From Parafrankia elaeagni (GTDB lineage: Bacteria; Actinomycetota; Actinomycetes; Frankiales; Frankiaceae): 64,000 nucleotides of DNA. A program made the translations under genes and the position numbers. The DNA lies in NCBI RefSeq assembly GCF_000374165.1, contig NZ_KB893728.1, positions 124,001 to 188,000 on the forward strand, written 5' to 3'. Positions 52,768-60,504 of the stretch are shown here, piece after piece; position 1 is the first letter of the stretch, and each line of letters begins with the position of its first letter. The notes below the pieces were generated by a model, which saw only the letters and a list, made by a program, of their open reading frames with translations, made no database searches and was not told the origin of the DNA.

Positions 52768-53790
52768 TCAACGGCGACGAAGGGCCGGCTTGCTGAGGAC
52801 GGGCGGCGTGTACCCGGCGTCCTCCGGGTTGAGGTTCACCCCGGGCGGGACGATCTCGTCGATCCGGTCCAGTGTCGCGGTGTCCAGGACGACATCGGCG
52901 GCGGTGAGCTGGCTTTCCAGATGTTCCATCGTGCGCGGACCGATGATCGCGGAGGTGACCGCCGGGTGGCGCAGCACGAACGCCAGCGCCAGCTCGATCA
53001 GCGTGATGCCTGCCTCGGCGGCGAGGTCACCGAACGCGATCGCGGCCTCGACCTTGCGCTGGTTCGCCGGCAGGGACAGGTCGTAGCGGTTGGGGACCCG
53101 GGCCGTGCGGGTGCTGGTGACCTCGCCGCCGCCGCGCTTGTAACGCCCGGAGAGGAAGCCGCCGGCGAGCGGGCTCCACGGCAGCACGCCGAGTCCGTAC
53201 TTCTGCGCCACCGGCAGCAGATCGGCCTCGATGCCGCGGACGAGCAGCGAGTAGGGCGGCTGCTCGGTGACGAACCGTTCGCGGTGCCGCCGCTCGGCGA
53301 CCCACTGCGCCTCAACCACCTCGTGGGCCGGGAACGTCGAGCTGCCGAAGTAGCGGATCTTGCCGGCGCGGACGAGGTCGGTGAGAGCGCCGAGGGTCTC
53401 GTCGATGTCGGTCGACGGGTCGGGGCGGTGCACCTGGTAGAGGTCGATCCAGTCGGTGCCGAGGCGCCGCAGGCTGTTCTCCACCTCGGTGATGATCCAG
53501 CGGCGGGACAGGCCGCGCTGGTTGGTGTCCGGGCCCATGGGCATGAACAGCTTGGTCGCCAGCACGACGTCGTCACGTCGGCCGGCCAGGGCCTTCCCGA
53601 CGATCTGTTCGGACTCACCGGCGGAGTAGACGTCCGCCGTGTCGATGAAGTTGATTCCGGCGTCCAGCGCCCGGTGAATGATCTTTATCGAGTCGTCGTG
53701 GTCCTGGTTGCCCCAGTCCCCGAACATCATGGCGCCGAGGCAGAGCGGGGAGACCCGCACGCCGGTGCGGCCGAGTACGCGGTGATCCAT
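52768..53790 (-). CDS. Aldo/keto reductase, YajO/Tas-like
   Basis: NADPH-dependent reductase of the larger aldo/keto reductase group, 340 residues from the ATG at 53790; upstream in-frame residues lack family resemblance. MDHRVLGRTGVRVSPLCLGAM is the standard start. Catalytic residues: Asp and Tyr in DTADVYSAGESE, Lys in LATKLF and His in YQVHRPDP. Cofactor binding is near IIGPRTMEHLESQL. It diverges from the LuxE-LuxC pair with a strong palindrome between them. If co-regulated, it could reduce the fatty aldehyde that pair would make; this is inference. Confidence 0.92.
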   Translation of the reverse strand: MDHRVLGRTGVRVSPLCLGAMMFGDWGNQDHDDSIKIIHRALDAGINFIDTADVYSAGESEQIVGKALAGRRDDVVLATKLFMPMGPDTNQRGLSRRWIITEVENSLRRLGTDWIDLYQVHRPDPSTDIDETLGALTDLVRAGKIRYFGSSTFPAHEVVEAQWVAERRHRERFVTEQPPYSLLVRGIEADLLPVAQKYGLGVLPWSPLAGGFLSGRYKRGGGEVTSTRTARVPNRYDLSLPANQRKVEAAIAFGDLAAEAGITLIELALAFVLRHPAVTSAIIGPRTMEHLESQLTAADVVLDTATLDRIDEIVPPGVNLNPEDAGYTPPVLSKPALRRR

Positions 53791-53895
53791 GTGACCCCAG
53801 TATGGGGGTGCAGGGCAGGCGCGGACAGCCGTCGCACTCGCCGGGCCCGGCGCTTCCCCTCCTGCCGACATCCACGGGGACCGTGGGATCTCCTC

Positions 53896-53928
53896 TTGAC
53901 ATCTGAAACTATACTCGCGAGTCTAGTT
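53896..53928 (+). promoter_or_regulatory. TTGACA element followed by 22-bp palindrome
   Basis: TTGACA at 53896-53901 is a consensus -35 hexamer. Five bases on, 53907-53928 is a palindrome with arms AACTATACTCG and CGAGTCTAGTT, one mismatched pair. It overlaps the expected spacer and -10, as a repressor site of the TetR or MarR kind would. The palindrome ends 25 bp before the luxE-like GTG. A clear -10 at 17-18 bp spacing is not visible. No regulator gene is adjacent. Confidence 0.75.
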
Positions 53929-53953
53929 CTGTCGCGGTCGGAGGGAGATTCTG

Positions 53954-55303
53954 GTGAGTGGTGCAGTGGAGCGCCTGACAGGGCTCGTGCAGTCGGAGAA
54001 CCGTTTCGCCATTCCGTACGCGGAGCTGCGCGAGGCCCAGGTCGAGGCCATGAACGAGCGTTTCCAGGAACGCCGGGACCGCATCCGGCTGCTCGCCTTC
54101 CGCGCGAAGGAGGAGAAGGTCACCGAGATCCGGTCACTGGCCGACGCGGTACCGCTGCTCTTCCCGCACACCGCGTACAAGAGCTATCCCGAGAGCTTCC
54201 TCGCCGAGCAGAAGTGGGACCGGCTCGGGAAATGGCTCGGCACCGTCTCGGCCCATCCCCTCGCCCCGATCGACACGACCGGCATCACCGATATCGATGA
54301 CTGGGTCGCGCGTTACGAGGAGAACCGGCACTACATCTCGTGCTCGAGCGGCACGACCGGAAAGTCGGCGATGCTGATCGCCTCGGAGCGGGACATGGAC
54401 TGGTCCCGCCTCGACACGGTCGGAGTGTTCTCCTGGGGCTCCGGTGTCCAGCCCGCGCGGGACCGCCGGATGATGGGCCTGGCGCCGAGCGCCAGCGTGC
54501 CGAAGAACAACATCATCCGGGACGCGCAGGTCGCCGCCTTCGGCGACCCGCGGTTCGAGCCCTTCCGGCTGCCGATCCCACCGATCACCATCGGCGAGAT
54601 GACGAAGATGGTGGTGCTGCGCCGGGCGATGGCGGAGGGCACCGCCCGGCCCGAGGAGATCGCCGCCTTCGAGGCGACGTCGCGGGAACGGGCGGAGATC
54701 CTCGACAAGTCCTATGTCATCGCCGCGGAGACGCTCGTCGCGGCCCGCGGGGACAAGCTCATGCTCGCCGGCATGTGGAACGCGCTTCACCACATCGCCA
54801 GGCTGGTACGGGATCTCGGCTACAGCGGCGACGACTTCCACCCCGACAACTGCATCTACGTCGGCGGCGGCCTCAAGCGCGCGCAGCTCCCGCCGGACTA
54901 CCAGCAGTTCGTGCACGAGACCTTCAACATTCCCGCCACCCGCACCTTCCAGAACTACAGCATGCAGGAGCTCAACTCCGGCATGCCGCGCTGCCGGGAG
55001 GGCGGCCGCTACCACGTGCCGCCGTGGGTCGTCCCGTTCGTCCTCACCCGGGACGGCGACGCACTGCTTCCGGAGACCGGCGGCGAGGTCGAGGGCCGCG
55101 CCGCGTTCTTCGACCTGGCGCTCGACGGCCGCTGGGGCGGTGTGACCACCGGCGACCGGATCGCGCTCGACCACGGCCCGTGCTCCTGCGGGAACGCCGG
55201 GCCGAGCATCCGCGACAGCATCGTCCGCTACGCGGACCTGGAAGGCGACGACAAGATCGGCTGCGCCGGCACCGTCGACGCCTACGTGAGGGGCCTGTCA
55301 TGA
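53954..55303 (+). CDS. LuxE-like acyl-protein synthetase (ANL superfamily)
   Basis: 449-residue adenylate-forming protein resembling LuxE acyl-protein synthetase, which activates a fatty acid with ATP and passes it to a LuxC-type reductase. The ATP/AMP-binding loop is SCSSGTTGKSAM (about residues 132-143). C-terminal phrases FQNYSMQELNSGMPRC and TGDRIALDHGPCSCGNAGPSI are typical of the LuxE/PaaK-like branch. GTG start with GGAGG upstream. The stop overlaps the luxC-like ATG by four bases (ATGA), so the two are translationally coupled. No luxA or luxB luciferase genes are present, so bioluminescence is not implied. Confidence 0.8.
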   Translation: MSGAVERLTGLVQSENRFAIPYAELREAQVEAMNERFQERRDRIRLLAFRAKEEKVTEIRSLADAVPLLFPHTAYKSYPESFLAEQKWDRLGKWLGTVSAHPLAPIDTTGITDIDDWVARYEENRHYISCSSGTTGKSAMLIASERDMDWSRLDTVGVFSWGSGVQPARDRRMMGLAPSASVPKNNIIRDAQVAAFGDPRFEPFRLPIPPITIGEMTKMVVLRRAMAEGTARPEEIAAFEATSRERAEILDKSYVIAAETLVAARGDKLMLAGMWNALHHIARLVRDLGYSGDDFHPDNCIYVGGGLKRAQLPPDYQQFVHETFNIPATRTFQNYSMQELNSGMPRCREGGRYHVPPWVVPFVLTRDGDALLPETGGEVEGRAAFFDLALDGRWGGVTTGDRIALDHGPCSCGNAGPSIRDSIVRYADLEGDDKIGCAGTVDAYVRGLS

Positions 55304-56742
55304 CCACCACCGAAGCCGAACCGGCCGCCCCCGCCCCCGCTGCCGCCCACGCTCCCGAGCAGGACGTCATCCGGGTCGACCACTTCATCCGCGGGCGGCT
55401 TGTGCGCGGTGGGGCGGTGCACTACCGGTCCCGTGACCTCGGCGTCGAGTTCGCCACCCCCGAGATCTCGCTGGACGCGCTGGTCACCCCGCGCTCGGAG
55501 CTGCCTCCGCTGCTGGACGTCAGCACCGAGGAGATCATCGACTTCCTCGCCGCCTGCGGTGAGCGCCTGGTCCTGGAGGACAACGTCCACCTGCAGGAGG
55601 CGGCCGAGCGCATCATCGCGACGAACCCGCTGCCGCGGCGGGTGGTGGAGAACCTGTTCCGCGTCGCCCGGCACCGGCTGACGAAGCGGGCGCTGTGGGG
55701 CAGCATCGAGACCAACTTCGCCGACCCGGCGGCGCTCGACGGCTGGGTCGACCGGGTCGACTTCCACGGCAACCACGGCGCGCTGCGCGCCTTCCCACCG
55801 CGGATGATCCACATGCTGGCGGGCAACTCGCCGACCGGCTGCATCTCCTCGATCGCCCAGGGTGCGCTGGTCAAGGCGGTCAACGTCTTCAAGATGCCGT
55901 CCAGCGACCCGTTCACCTGCGTCGCCATGCTGCGCACCATGGCCGAGGTCGACCCGGAGCACCCGGTCGTCCGCTCGATGTCGGCGGTCTACTGGCGCGG
56001 CGGCGACGAGCGCATCGAACGCACCCTCTACCGCCCGCAGTACTTCGACCGGATCGTGGCCTGGGGCGGCGGCGACGCGATCACCAACGTCATCCGCTAC
56101 CTGGGCCCGGGCCTGCAGCTCGTCTCGTTCGACCCGAAGACGTCCATCTCGATGGTGGGGCCCGAGGCCTTCACCTCCGACACGGTGATCGGCGAGGTCG
56201 CCGAGGCCGCCGCCGTCGACGTCTCCGTGTTCAACCAGGAGGCCTGCCTGGCCAGCCGTTTCATCTTCGCCGAGGGCGAGCGGGACGGTATCGAGAAGTT
56301 CTGCGCGGCCCTGCAGGAACGCCTCGGCGTCGACCGGGAGATCGCCTCGGCCGTGGCGCTGCCGCTGCCCGTCGACACCCGCGACGAGATCCAGATGCTG
56401 CGGGTCATGGACGACGACTGCAAGGTCTGGGGGGCGCCCGACGGCCGCGGCCTGGTCATCCTGACCTCCGAGCCGGTCGACTTCCACCCCAGCAACAAGA
56501 CGGCGAACGTCGTGCACGTCGACTCGCTCGACGACGCCGTCCGTCACGTCAACGTCGCGACGCAGACGATCGGCATGTACCCGCCGGCGCGCAAGCGGGC
56601 GATGCGCGACCGCCTCGCCAGCGCCGGCGCGCAGCGGGTCGTGCGCCTCGGCGGTGCGGCGAAGCACGTCGAGGGCGGCCCGCACGACGCGATGTTCCCG
56701 CTCCAGCGCTTCGTCCACTGGATGTCCGACGAGGACGCCTGA
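55300..56742 (+). CDS. LuxC-like acyl-CoA/acyl reductase
   Basis: 480-residue reductase of the LuxC family, which converts an acyl-enzyme intermediate to aldehyde with NADPH. An Ala/Pro-rich start (residues 5-20) is followed by the family body. MLAGNSPTGCISSIAQGALVK is in the dinucleotide-binding region. The acyl-accepting Cys is probably in VFNQEACLASRFIF (about residue 317). MPSSDPFTC and the C-terminal MFPLQRFVHWMSDED are also characteristic. Coupled to the LuxE-like gene. The pair resembles a stand-alone fatty acid reductase without luciferase. Confidence 0.85.
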   Translation: MTTTEAEPAAPAPAAAHAPEQDVIRVDHFIRGRLVRGGAVHYRSRDLGVEFATPEISLDALVTPRSELPPLLDVSTEEIIDFLAACGERLVLEDNVHLQEAAERIIATNPLPRRVVENLFRVARHRLTKRALWGSIETNFADPAALDGWVDRVDFHGNHGALRAFPPRMIHMLAGNSPTGCISSIAQGALVKAVNVFKMPSSDPFTCVAMLRTMAEVDPEHPVVRSMSAVYWRGGDERIERTLYRPQYFDRIVAWGGGDAITNVIRYLGPGLQLVSFDPKTSISMVGPEAFTSDTVIGEVAEAAAVDVSVFNQEACLASRFIFAEGERDGIEKFCAALQERLGVDREIASAVALPLPVDTRDEIQMLRVMDDDCKVWGAPDGRGLVILTSEPVDFHPSNKTANVVHVDSLDDAVRHVNVATQTIGMYPPARKRAMRDRLASAGAQRVVRLGGAAKHVEGGPHDAMFPLQRFVHWMSDEDA

Positions 56743-56780
56743 CGACGCCTGACGAGGCCGGACGAGGCCGGACGAGGCCC
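56743..56780. repeat. Short GACGAGGCCG tandem repeat after luxC-like gene
   Basis: The 103-bp gap before the FKBP gene starts with degenerate copies of gacgacgcct and then gacgaggccg. Non-coding. Confidence 0.7.
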
Positions 56781-56845
56781 CCGGCGCCACTCGGGGTTCC
56801 GGGGGTGCCAGCCGGTCGGCAGGCCGGCGCCCATAGGGTGGATGC

Positions 56846-57214
56846 ATGGAAAAGCCCGAGATCGACTTCGTGGACCCGACCCCGCCGACCGATCTGGTCG
56901 TCAGGGACCTCACCGAGGGGCAGGGAGCTGAGGCCACCGCCGGCCGGACCGTCTCGGTCCACTACGTCGGCGTGTCCCACAGCTCGGGTGAGGAGTTCGA
57001 CGCCTCGTACAACCGCGGCCAGCCGTTCCGGTTCCGCCTCGGTGCCGGTCAGGTCATCTCCGGCTGGGACCAGGGCGTCCAGGGGATGAAGGTCGGCGGG
57101 CGCCGGCAGCTCGTCATCCCGCCGCACCTCGCCTACGGCTCGCGCGGCGCCGGTGGCGCCGTCAAGCCCAACGAGACCCTCGTCTTCGTCGTGGACCTGC
57201 TCGGCGTCAGCTGA
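56846..57214 (+). CDS. FKBP-type peptidyl-prolyl isomerase
   Basis: Single-domain FKBP that speeds cis-trans isomerisation of prolyl bonds during protein folding; 122 residues, no signal peptide. Visible core: GRTVSVHYVGVSHSSGEEFDAS, then FRLGAGQVISGWDQGVQGMKVGG and IPPHLAYGSRGAGGAVKPNETL, FVVDLL. These contain the aromatic pocket residues of active FKBPs. Its 3' end overlaps that of the convergent Maf gene by eight bases. Confidence 0.96.
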   Translation: MEKPEIDFVDPTPPTDLVVRDLTEGQGAEATAGRTVSVHYVGVSHSSGEEFDASYNRGQPFRFRLGAGQVISGWDQGVQGMKVGGRRQLVIPPHLAYGSRGAGGAVKPNETLVFVVDLLGVS

Positions 57215-57899
57215 CCGCCGGCGGCCGAAGTCCCGGCGGCCGAAGTCCCGGCGGCCGGAGTCCCGGTGGCCGAACCCCCGGCGGCCGGAGTCCCGGCACG
57301 GTGCGGCCGGGCTGGTCGGGGCGGTCGAACTCCCGCAGCAGATCGGTGAGGACGCTGACGGGGAGCCCGACAACGGTGTCGTACTCCCCGTCGATGCGGT
57401 CCACCAACGCCCCGCCGGCCCCCTGGATCGCGTAGCTCCCCGCCTTGTCCAGCGGCTCGCCCGACGCGACGTACGCGGCGATCTCGTCGTCGCCGAACGC
57501 ACGCATCGTGACCGCGGTGGTCGCACTCCGCCCGTGGCAACGACCCGTCACCCCGTGGACCACGACGACACCGGTGGTCACGTGGTGCGTCCGGCCGCGC
57601 AGTTCCCGCAGCGTCCGCGCGGCGTCCTGCTCGCTGTCGGGCTTGACGAAGATCCGCCCGTCGAGGCCGACGACCGTGTCACAGCCGACGACCAGCGCCT
57701 CCGGTTCGGACCGGGCCACGGCCAGTGCCTTGCGGCGGGCCACCTGCACCGTGAAGTCCGACGCGCCGTCGTAGTCGTGGAGCGTCTCGTCCACGCCGCT
57801 GGTGACGACGGTGAACTCCAGGCCCATGCCGGTCATGATGGCGCGGCGGCGCGGTGAGCCCGAGGCGAGAACGATCCGGTATCCGGGCACGGCGCCCAC
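57207..57899 (-). CDS. Maf-family nucleotide pyrophosphatase with PPG-repeat tail
   Basis: House-cleaning nucleoside triphosphate pyrophosphatase of the Maf/YhdE family, which removes modified nucleotides. GTG start at 57899, 230 residues, about 25 longer than usual. Family features: RIVLASGSPRRRAIM (residues 7-21), VVGCDTVV, and GSYAIQGAGGALVDRIDGEYD, then VVGLPV. The additional C-terminus is GLRPPGVRPPGLRPPG-like, encoded by a 15-bp tandem array. The stop overlaps the FKBP stop region. Confidence 0.93.
   Translation of the reverse strand: MGAVPGYRIVLASGSPRRRAIMTGMGLEFTVVTSGVDETLHDYDGASDFTVQVARRKALAVARSEPEALVVGCDTVVGLDGRIFVKPDSEQDAARTLRELRGRTHHVTTGVVVVHGVTGRCHGRSATTAVTMRAFGDDEIAAYVASGEPLDKAGSYAIQGAGGALVDRIDGEYDTVVGLPVSVLTDLLREFDRPDQPGRTVPGLRPPGVRPPGLRPPGLRPPGLRPPAVS
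57221..57295 (-). repeat. 15-bp tandem array encoding Maf C-terminal tail
   Basis: Five copies of a 15-bp unit (gcggccgaagtcccg and close variants) lie end to end and encode the GLRPP repeats. The reading frame stays open in every copy. Confidence 0.95.
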
Positions 57900-57918
57900 G
57901 CTACCGGCCCCATCCCGG

Positions 57919-59045
57919 TCACCTCGCGGGTGGAGTCACCGGGCGCGCGGGGTGCGTGGCCCGCGCCGGCCGGCGTAGCAGCACCACCGCGGGGACGATG
58001 CCGACCAGGGCGAGGCCCGCCGTCACCCACCAGGTTTCCCGGAAGGCGTGCAGGGACGTCCCGGTGCCCACCGACGACTCGCCGAGGATCGCGATGGCGA
58101 CCGCCACTCCGAGCGCGAAGCCCGTCTGGCGCAGCATGTTGACCACCGCGGAGCCGGTCGCGAACGACTGCGGCGGCAGCGATCCCGAGGCGGTGGCCAT
58201 CATGGTGGGCAACGTCAGGCCCACACCGATGCCGGTGAGGAGCATGCCGCCGAGCACCCCGGAGACGTAGTTCTGCGGGCCACGAACAGTGCCAGCAGCA
58301 CCACGGCACCGAGTAGCGTCCCGAGCAGGGCCGCGGACGTCCACCCCCAGTCGCCGCCGCGGACGAGCCCCGCCGTCAGCAGCCCGATGCCGCCGGTCGC
58401 CAGCACCACCCCGAGCGGGTCGGGCCGCTCCGTCGGCTGGCCTGCCAGCTTCGGCAGCCACCGGCGCCCGGCCACCAGGGCCGCCAGACCGACAGGGATG
58501 TTCACCAGGAAGGCCCAACGCCAGCTCGCGGCGACGAGCAGACCGCCGATCACCGGGCCGATCGCCGCCGCCATGCCGCCGATGGCCGTCCACGCCCGGA
58601 CGGCTCCCTGGCGGTGCTCGGCGCTGTGGGCGGCGAGCACCAGACCCAGCGAGGTCGGCGTCACGAGGGCGGCGCCGACGGCCTGCGCCAGCCGGAAGCC
58701 GATCAGCATCTCGACGTTGCTGGCGGCCGCGCAGGCCGCGGACGCCGCCGTGAAGATCACGACGCCGAGCAGGAAGCCGAGATCGCGGCGGTAGCGGTCC
58801 GCCAGCCGGCCGAAGAACACCAGCAGCGCGGCGTAGCAGACCGCGTACCCGTTGAGGACCCAGGACAGCGTGCCCAGATCGCTCTCGCCGAGGTCGCGGG
58901 CGATCTGCGGCAGCGCCACGTTGACGACGAACAGGTCGAGGTTCACCAGGACCACGCCGGCGCAGACGATCAGCAGCACCCCGCGCCCGGACGCCGTCCT
59001 GGCCGACTGTGTGGTGGGGCCCCGCTCCACCGTGAGTTCCGTCAT
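57919..59045 (-). pseudogene. DHA2-type MFS exporter with internal deletion and frameshift
   Basis: The N-terminal part (ATG at 59045) is a normal DHA2 MFS protein: GRGVLLIVCAGVVLVNLDLF, WVLNGYAVCYAALLVFFGRLADRY, GGMAAAIGPVIGGLLVAASW. After VLLALFVAR near 58275 the frame shifts and the text resumes as NYVSGVLGGMLLTGIGVGLT, LPTMMATASGSLPP, to a proper C-terminus at 57919. A stretch of perhaps 130 residues of the 14-segment family is missing at the junction. It diverges from an HxlR regulator, which probably once controlled it. Confidence 0.82.
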
Positions 59046-59061
59046 GGAACTCACCCTAGGA

Positions 59062-59080
59062 GCTTGCAGTTCTATCAAGC
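59062..59080. promoter_or_regulatory. Inverted repeat between MFS pseudogene and hxlR
   Basis: GCTTG and CAAGC flank CAGTTCTAT in the 54-bp divergent gap, a likely HxlR operator. TAGCGT at 59088-59093, six bases before the regulator's ATG, would suit a leaderless transcript. Confidence 0.45.
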
Positions 59081-59099
59081 AACCCACTAGCGTGGAGTA

Positions 59100-59591
59100 A
59101 TGGAGCGCAAGAGCTTCGCCGGCATGCACTGCTCGGTCGCCCAGACGCTGGAGATCGTCGGCGAGTGGTGGACGATGCTGATCGTCCGCGACGCCTTCCT
59201 CGGGGTGACCCGCTTCGACGACTTCCAGAAGCGGCTCGGCATCTCCCGCAACATCCTCAACCAGCGCCTGGCCGGCCTGGTCGACGCCGGAGTGCTGACC
59301 CGGGTGCCCTACCAGGACAACCCCCCGCGCCACGACTACCGGCTCACCGACAAGGGCCGTGACCTGTGGCCCGTCCTGACCGCGATGCGCGAGTGGGGCG
59401 ACCGGCACGCCGCGCCCGACGGGCCGCCCCTGCAGCTGCGGCACACCGGCTGCGGGGAGGTCTTCCACACCGTGCTCGGCTGCTCCGAGTGCGGCGAGCC
59501 GGTCAGCCTGCGCGACGTGCGCGCGGCCCCCGGCCCCGGCGACCTCGACGGCATCGTCCGCACCAGGCCGCCACGCCGCGACCCCGACTGA
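59100..59591 (+). CDS. HxlR-family transcriptional regulator
   Basis: Winged-helix DNA-binding regulator of the HxlR/MarR-like group, 163 residues. CSVAQTLEIVGEWWTMLIVRDAF and FDDFQKRLGISRNILNQRLAGL (residues 10-62) form the recognition region. RHDYRLTDKGRDLWPVL is the wing and following helix. The C-terminal part has a CGEV...CSECGEP pattern that may bind a metal. It diverges from the broken MFS exporter and most likely regulates it. The ATG has only GGAG two bases away, so it is probably leaderless. Confidence 0.93.
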   Translation: MERKSFAGMHCSVAQTLEIVGEWWTMLIVRDAFLGVTRFDDFQKRLGISRNILNQRLAGLVDAGVLTRVPYQDNPPRHDYRLTDKGRDLWPVLTAMREWGDRHAAPDGPPLQLRHTGCGEVFHTVLGCSECGEPVSLRDVRAAPGPGDLDGIVRTRPPRRDPD

Positions 59592-59623
59592 CGCACCGGC
59601 AGCCCTGAACGATCAGACGGGCG

Positions 59624-59800
59624 TCAAAACGTCCGCAGCTCCGGATCGGCCTTGATCGCGGCGACGGTCTCCACCTCCTGCCCGAGACCGCGGGCAAGGA
59701 ATGCTTCGGTCACCAGCATCGCGTCGCCCGGGTCGTCCTCGGCGAGCAGAACGGAATAGGAAGGGCTGGGCACGGCGGCGACCATCACCGGCATCTCCAT
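59624..59800 (-). pseudogene. Relic of a CheY/Rcp1-type receiver domain
   Basis: A 58-residue frame starts like a response-regulator receiver (YSVLLAEDDPGDAMLVTEAF) and ends IKADPELRTF, which in intact Rcp1-like receivers lies after the phosphorylated Asp. The central part, including that Asp and its LLDLNLP-like strand, is missing, and the normal end is also lost. The join is in frame. It is unlikely to be functional. Confidence 0.65.
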
Positions 59801-59874
59801 GGCTGTAGGTCGGCGGGTGCGCCCCCCGACGCACCGTTATCGTCGGACACCATCGCGGGTGTCGCGGGCGGCAG

Positions 59875-60480
59875 TCAGGAACGGCGGGCCCGGTGGTGGG
59901 CGGCGCGGGCACGGTTCCCACAGGCCTGGTCCGAGCACCAGCGGCGTCGGCCGGGCCGGGACGCGTCGAAGAACAGCAGCGCGCACTCGTCGCTGGCGCA
60001 CTCCCGTAGCCGCGCGACGTCCGGGCTGCCCAGCAGTTCTACGGCGTCCCGCGCGACCGTGGCCAGTGCGGCCTCGACCGGGGCGCGCCCCGGATGGAGC
60101 TCCTGGGAGCCCAGGCCGGTGAGCTGCGGGGCCAGGCCCGCGTGCCGGGCATGCGTGTTGATCGTCCGGAGATCACTGCCGTCGGCTGCCCCGCCGTCGA
60201 TCGCGGCCCGCGCCGTGCGGTAGACAGCCTCCCGCAACCGGCGAGCGGACCGCAGCCGCGCCTCGGTGACCGTCGGCGGCTCCGTCAGCAGGCCCGCGGC
60301 CACGAACCAGCGGCCAAGATCCTCCCCGGAGCGGAGTCGCTCGAAGCTACGGCGCCAGCGCTCGCCCACCGTCGCCGTGTATGCCAGGCAGAGCCGGCCG
60401 GAGAGGAACCGGAACTGCAGCTCCCAGTCGGGCAGCTCGCCCGGCGGGAGCACCCGGACAGCGGTTGCCACGCCCTTCAT
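59875..60480 (-). CDS. CGNR zinc-finger putative regulator
   Basis: 201-residue protein of the ABATE/CGNR family, predicted stress-response or regulatory DNA-binding protein. The N-terminal ABATE domain starts near FRFLSGRLCLAYTATVGERW. The zinc finger at the C-terminus is CASDECALLFFDASRPGRRR, then WCSDQACGNRARAAHHRARR, with four cysteines in the expected order. The ATG at 60480 is the left end of a palindrome shared with the divergent gene, leaving no room for a ribosome site, so translation is probably leaderless. Confidence 0.9.
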   Translation of the reverse strand: MKGVATAVRVLPPGELPDWELQFRFLSGRLCLAYTATVGERWRRSFERLRSGEDLGRWFVAAGLLTEPPTVTEARLRSARRLREAVYRTARAAIDGGAADGSDLRTINTHARHAGLAPQLTGLGSQELHPGRAPVEAALATVARDAVELLGSPDVARLRECASDECALLFFDASRPGRRRWCSDQACGNRARAAHHRARRS

Positions 60481-60504
60481 GTAACGACTATAAGTCGTTA
60501 CATG
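60478..60504. promoter_or_regulatory. Symmetric divergent promoter/operator palindrome
   Basis: The 21 bp between two divergent ATGs are arms GTAACGACT and AGTCGTTAC around ATA. With the start codons included the symmetry spans 27 bp. Overlapping -10-like hexamers occur on both strands: TATAAG at 60489-60494 (plus) and TATAGT at 60492-60487 (minus). Each lies six to eight bases from its start codon, as expected for leaderless transcripts. A dimer bound here would block both genes. Confidence 0.8.

Noticed and set aside
53910-53915. TATACT as the -10 partner of TTGACA at 53896
   Set aside because: The gap is only eight bases, far short of 16-18. TATACT is better explained as part of the palindrome.
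53954-56742. Bioluminescence operon
   Set aside because: LuxE-like and LuxC-like genes are present, but no luxA or luxB is seen on either strand nearby. The luciferase-family gene at the right edge is of the F420/FMN oxidoreductase type and 6.5 kb away.
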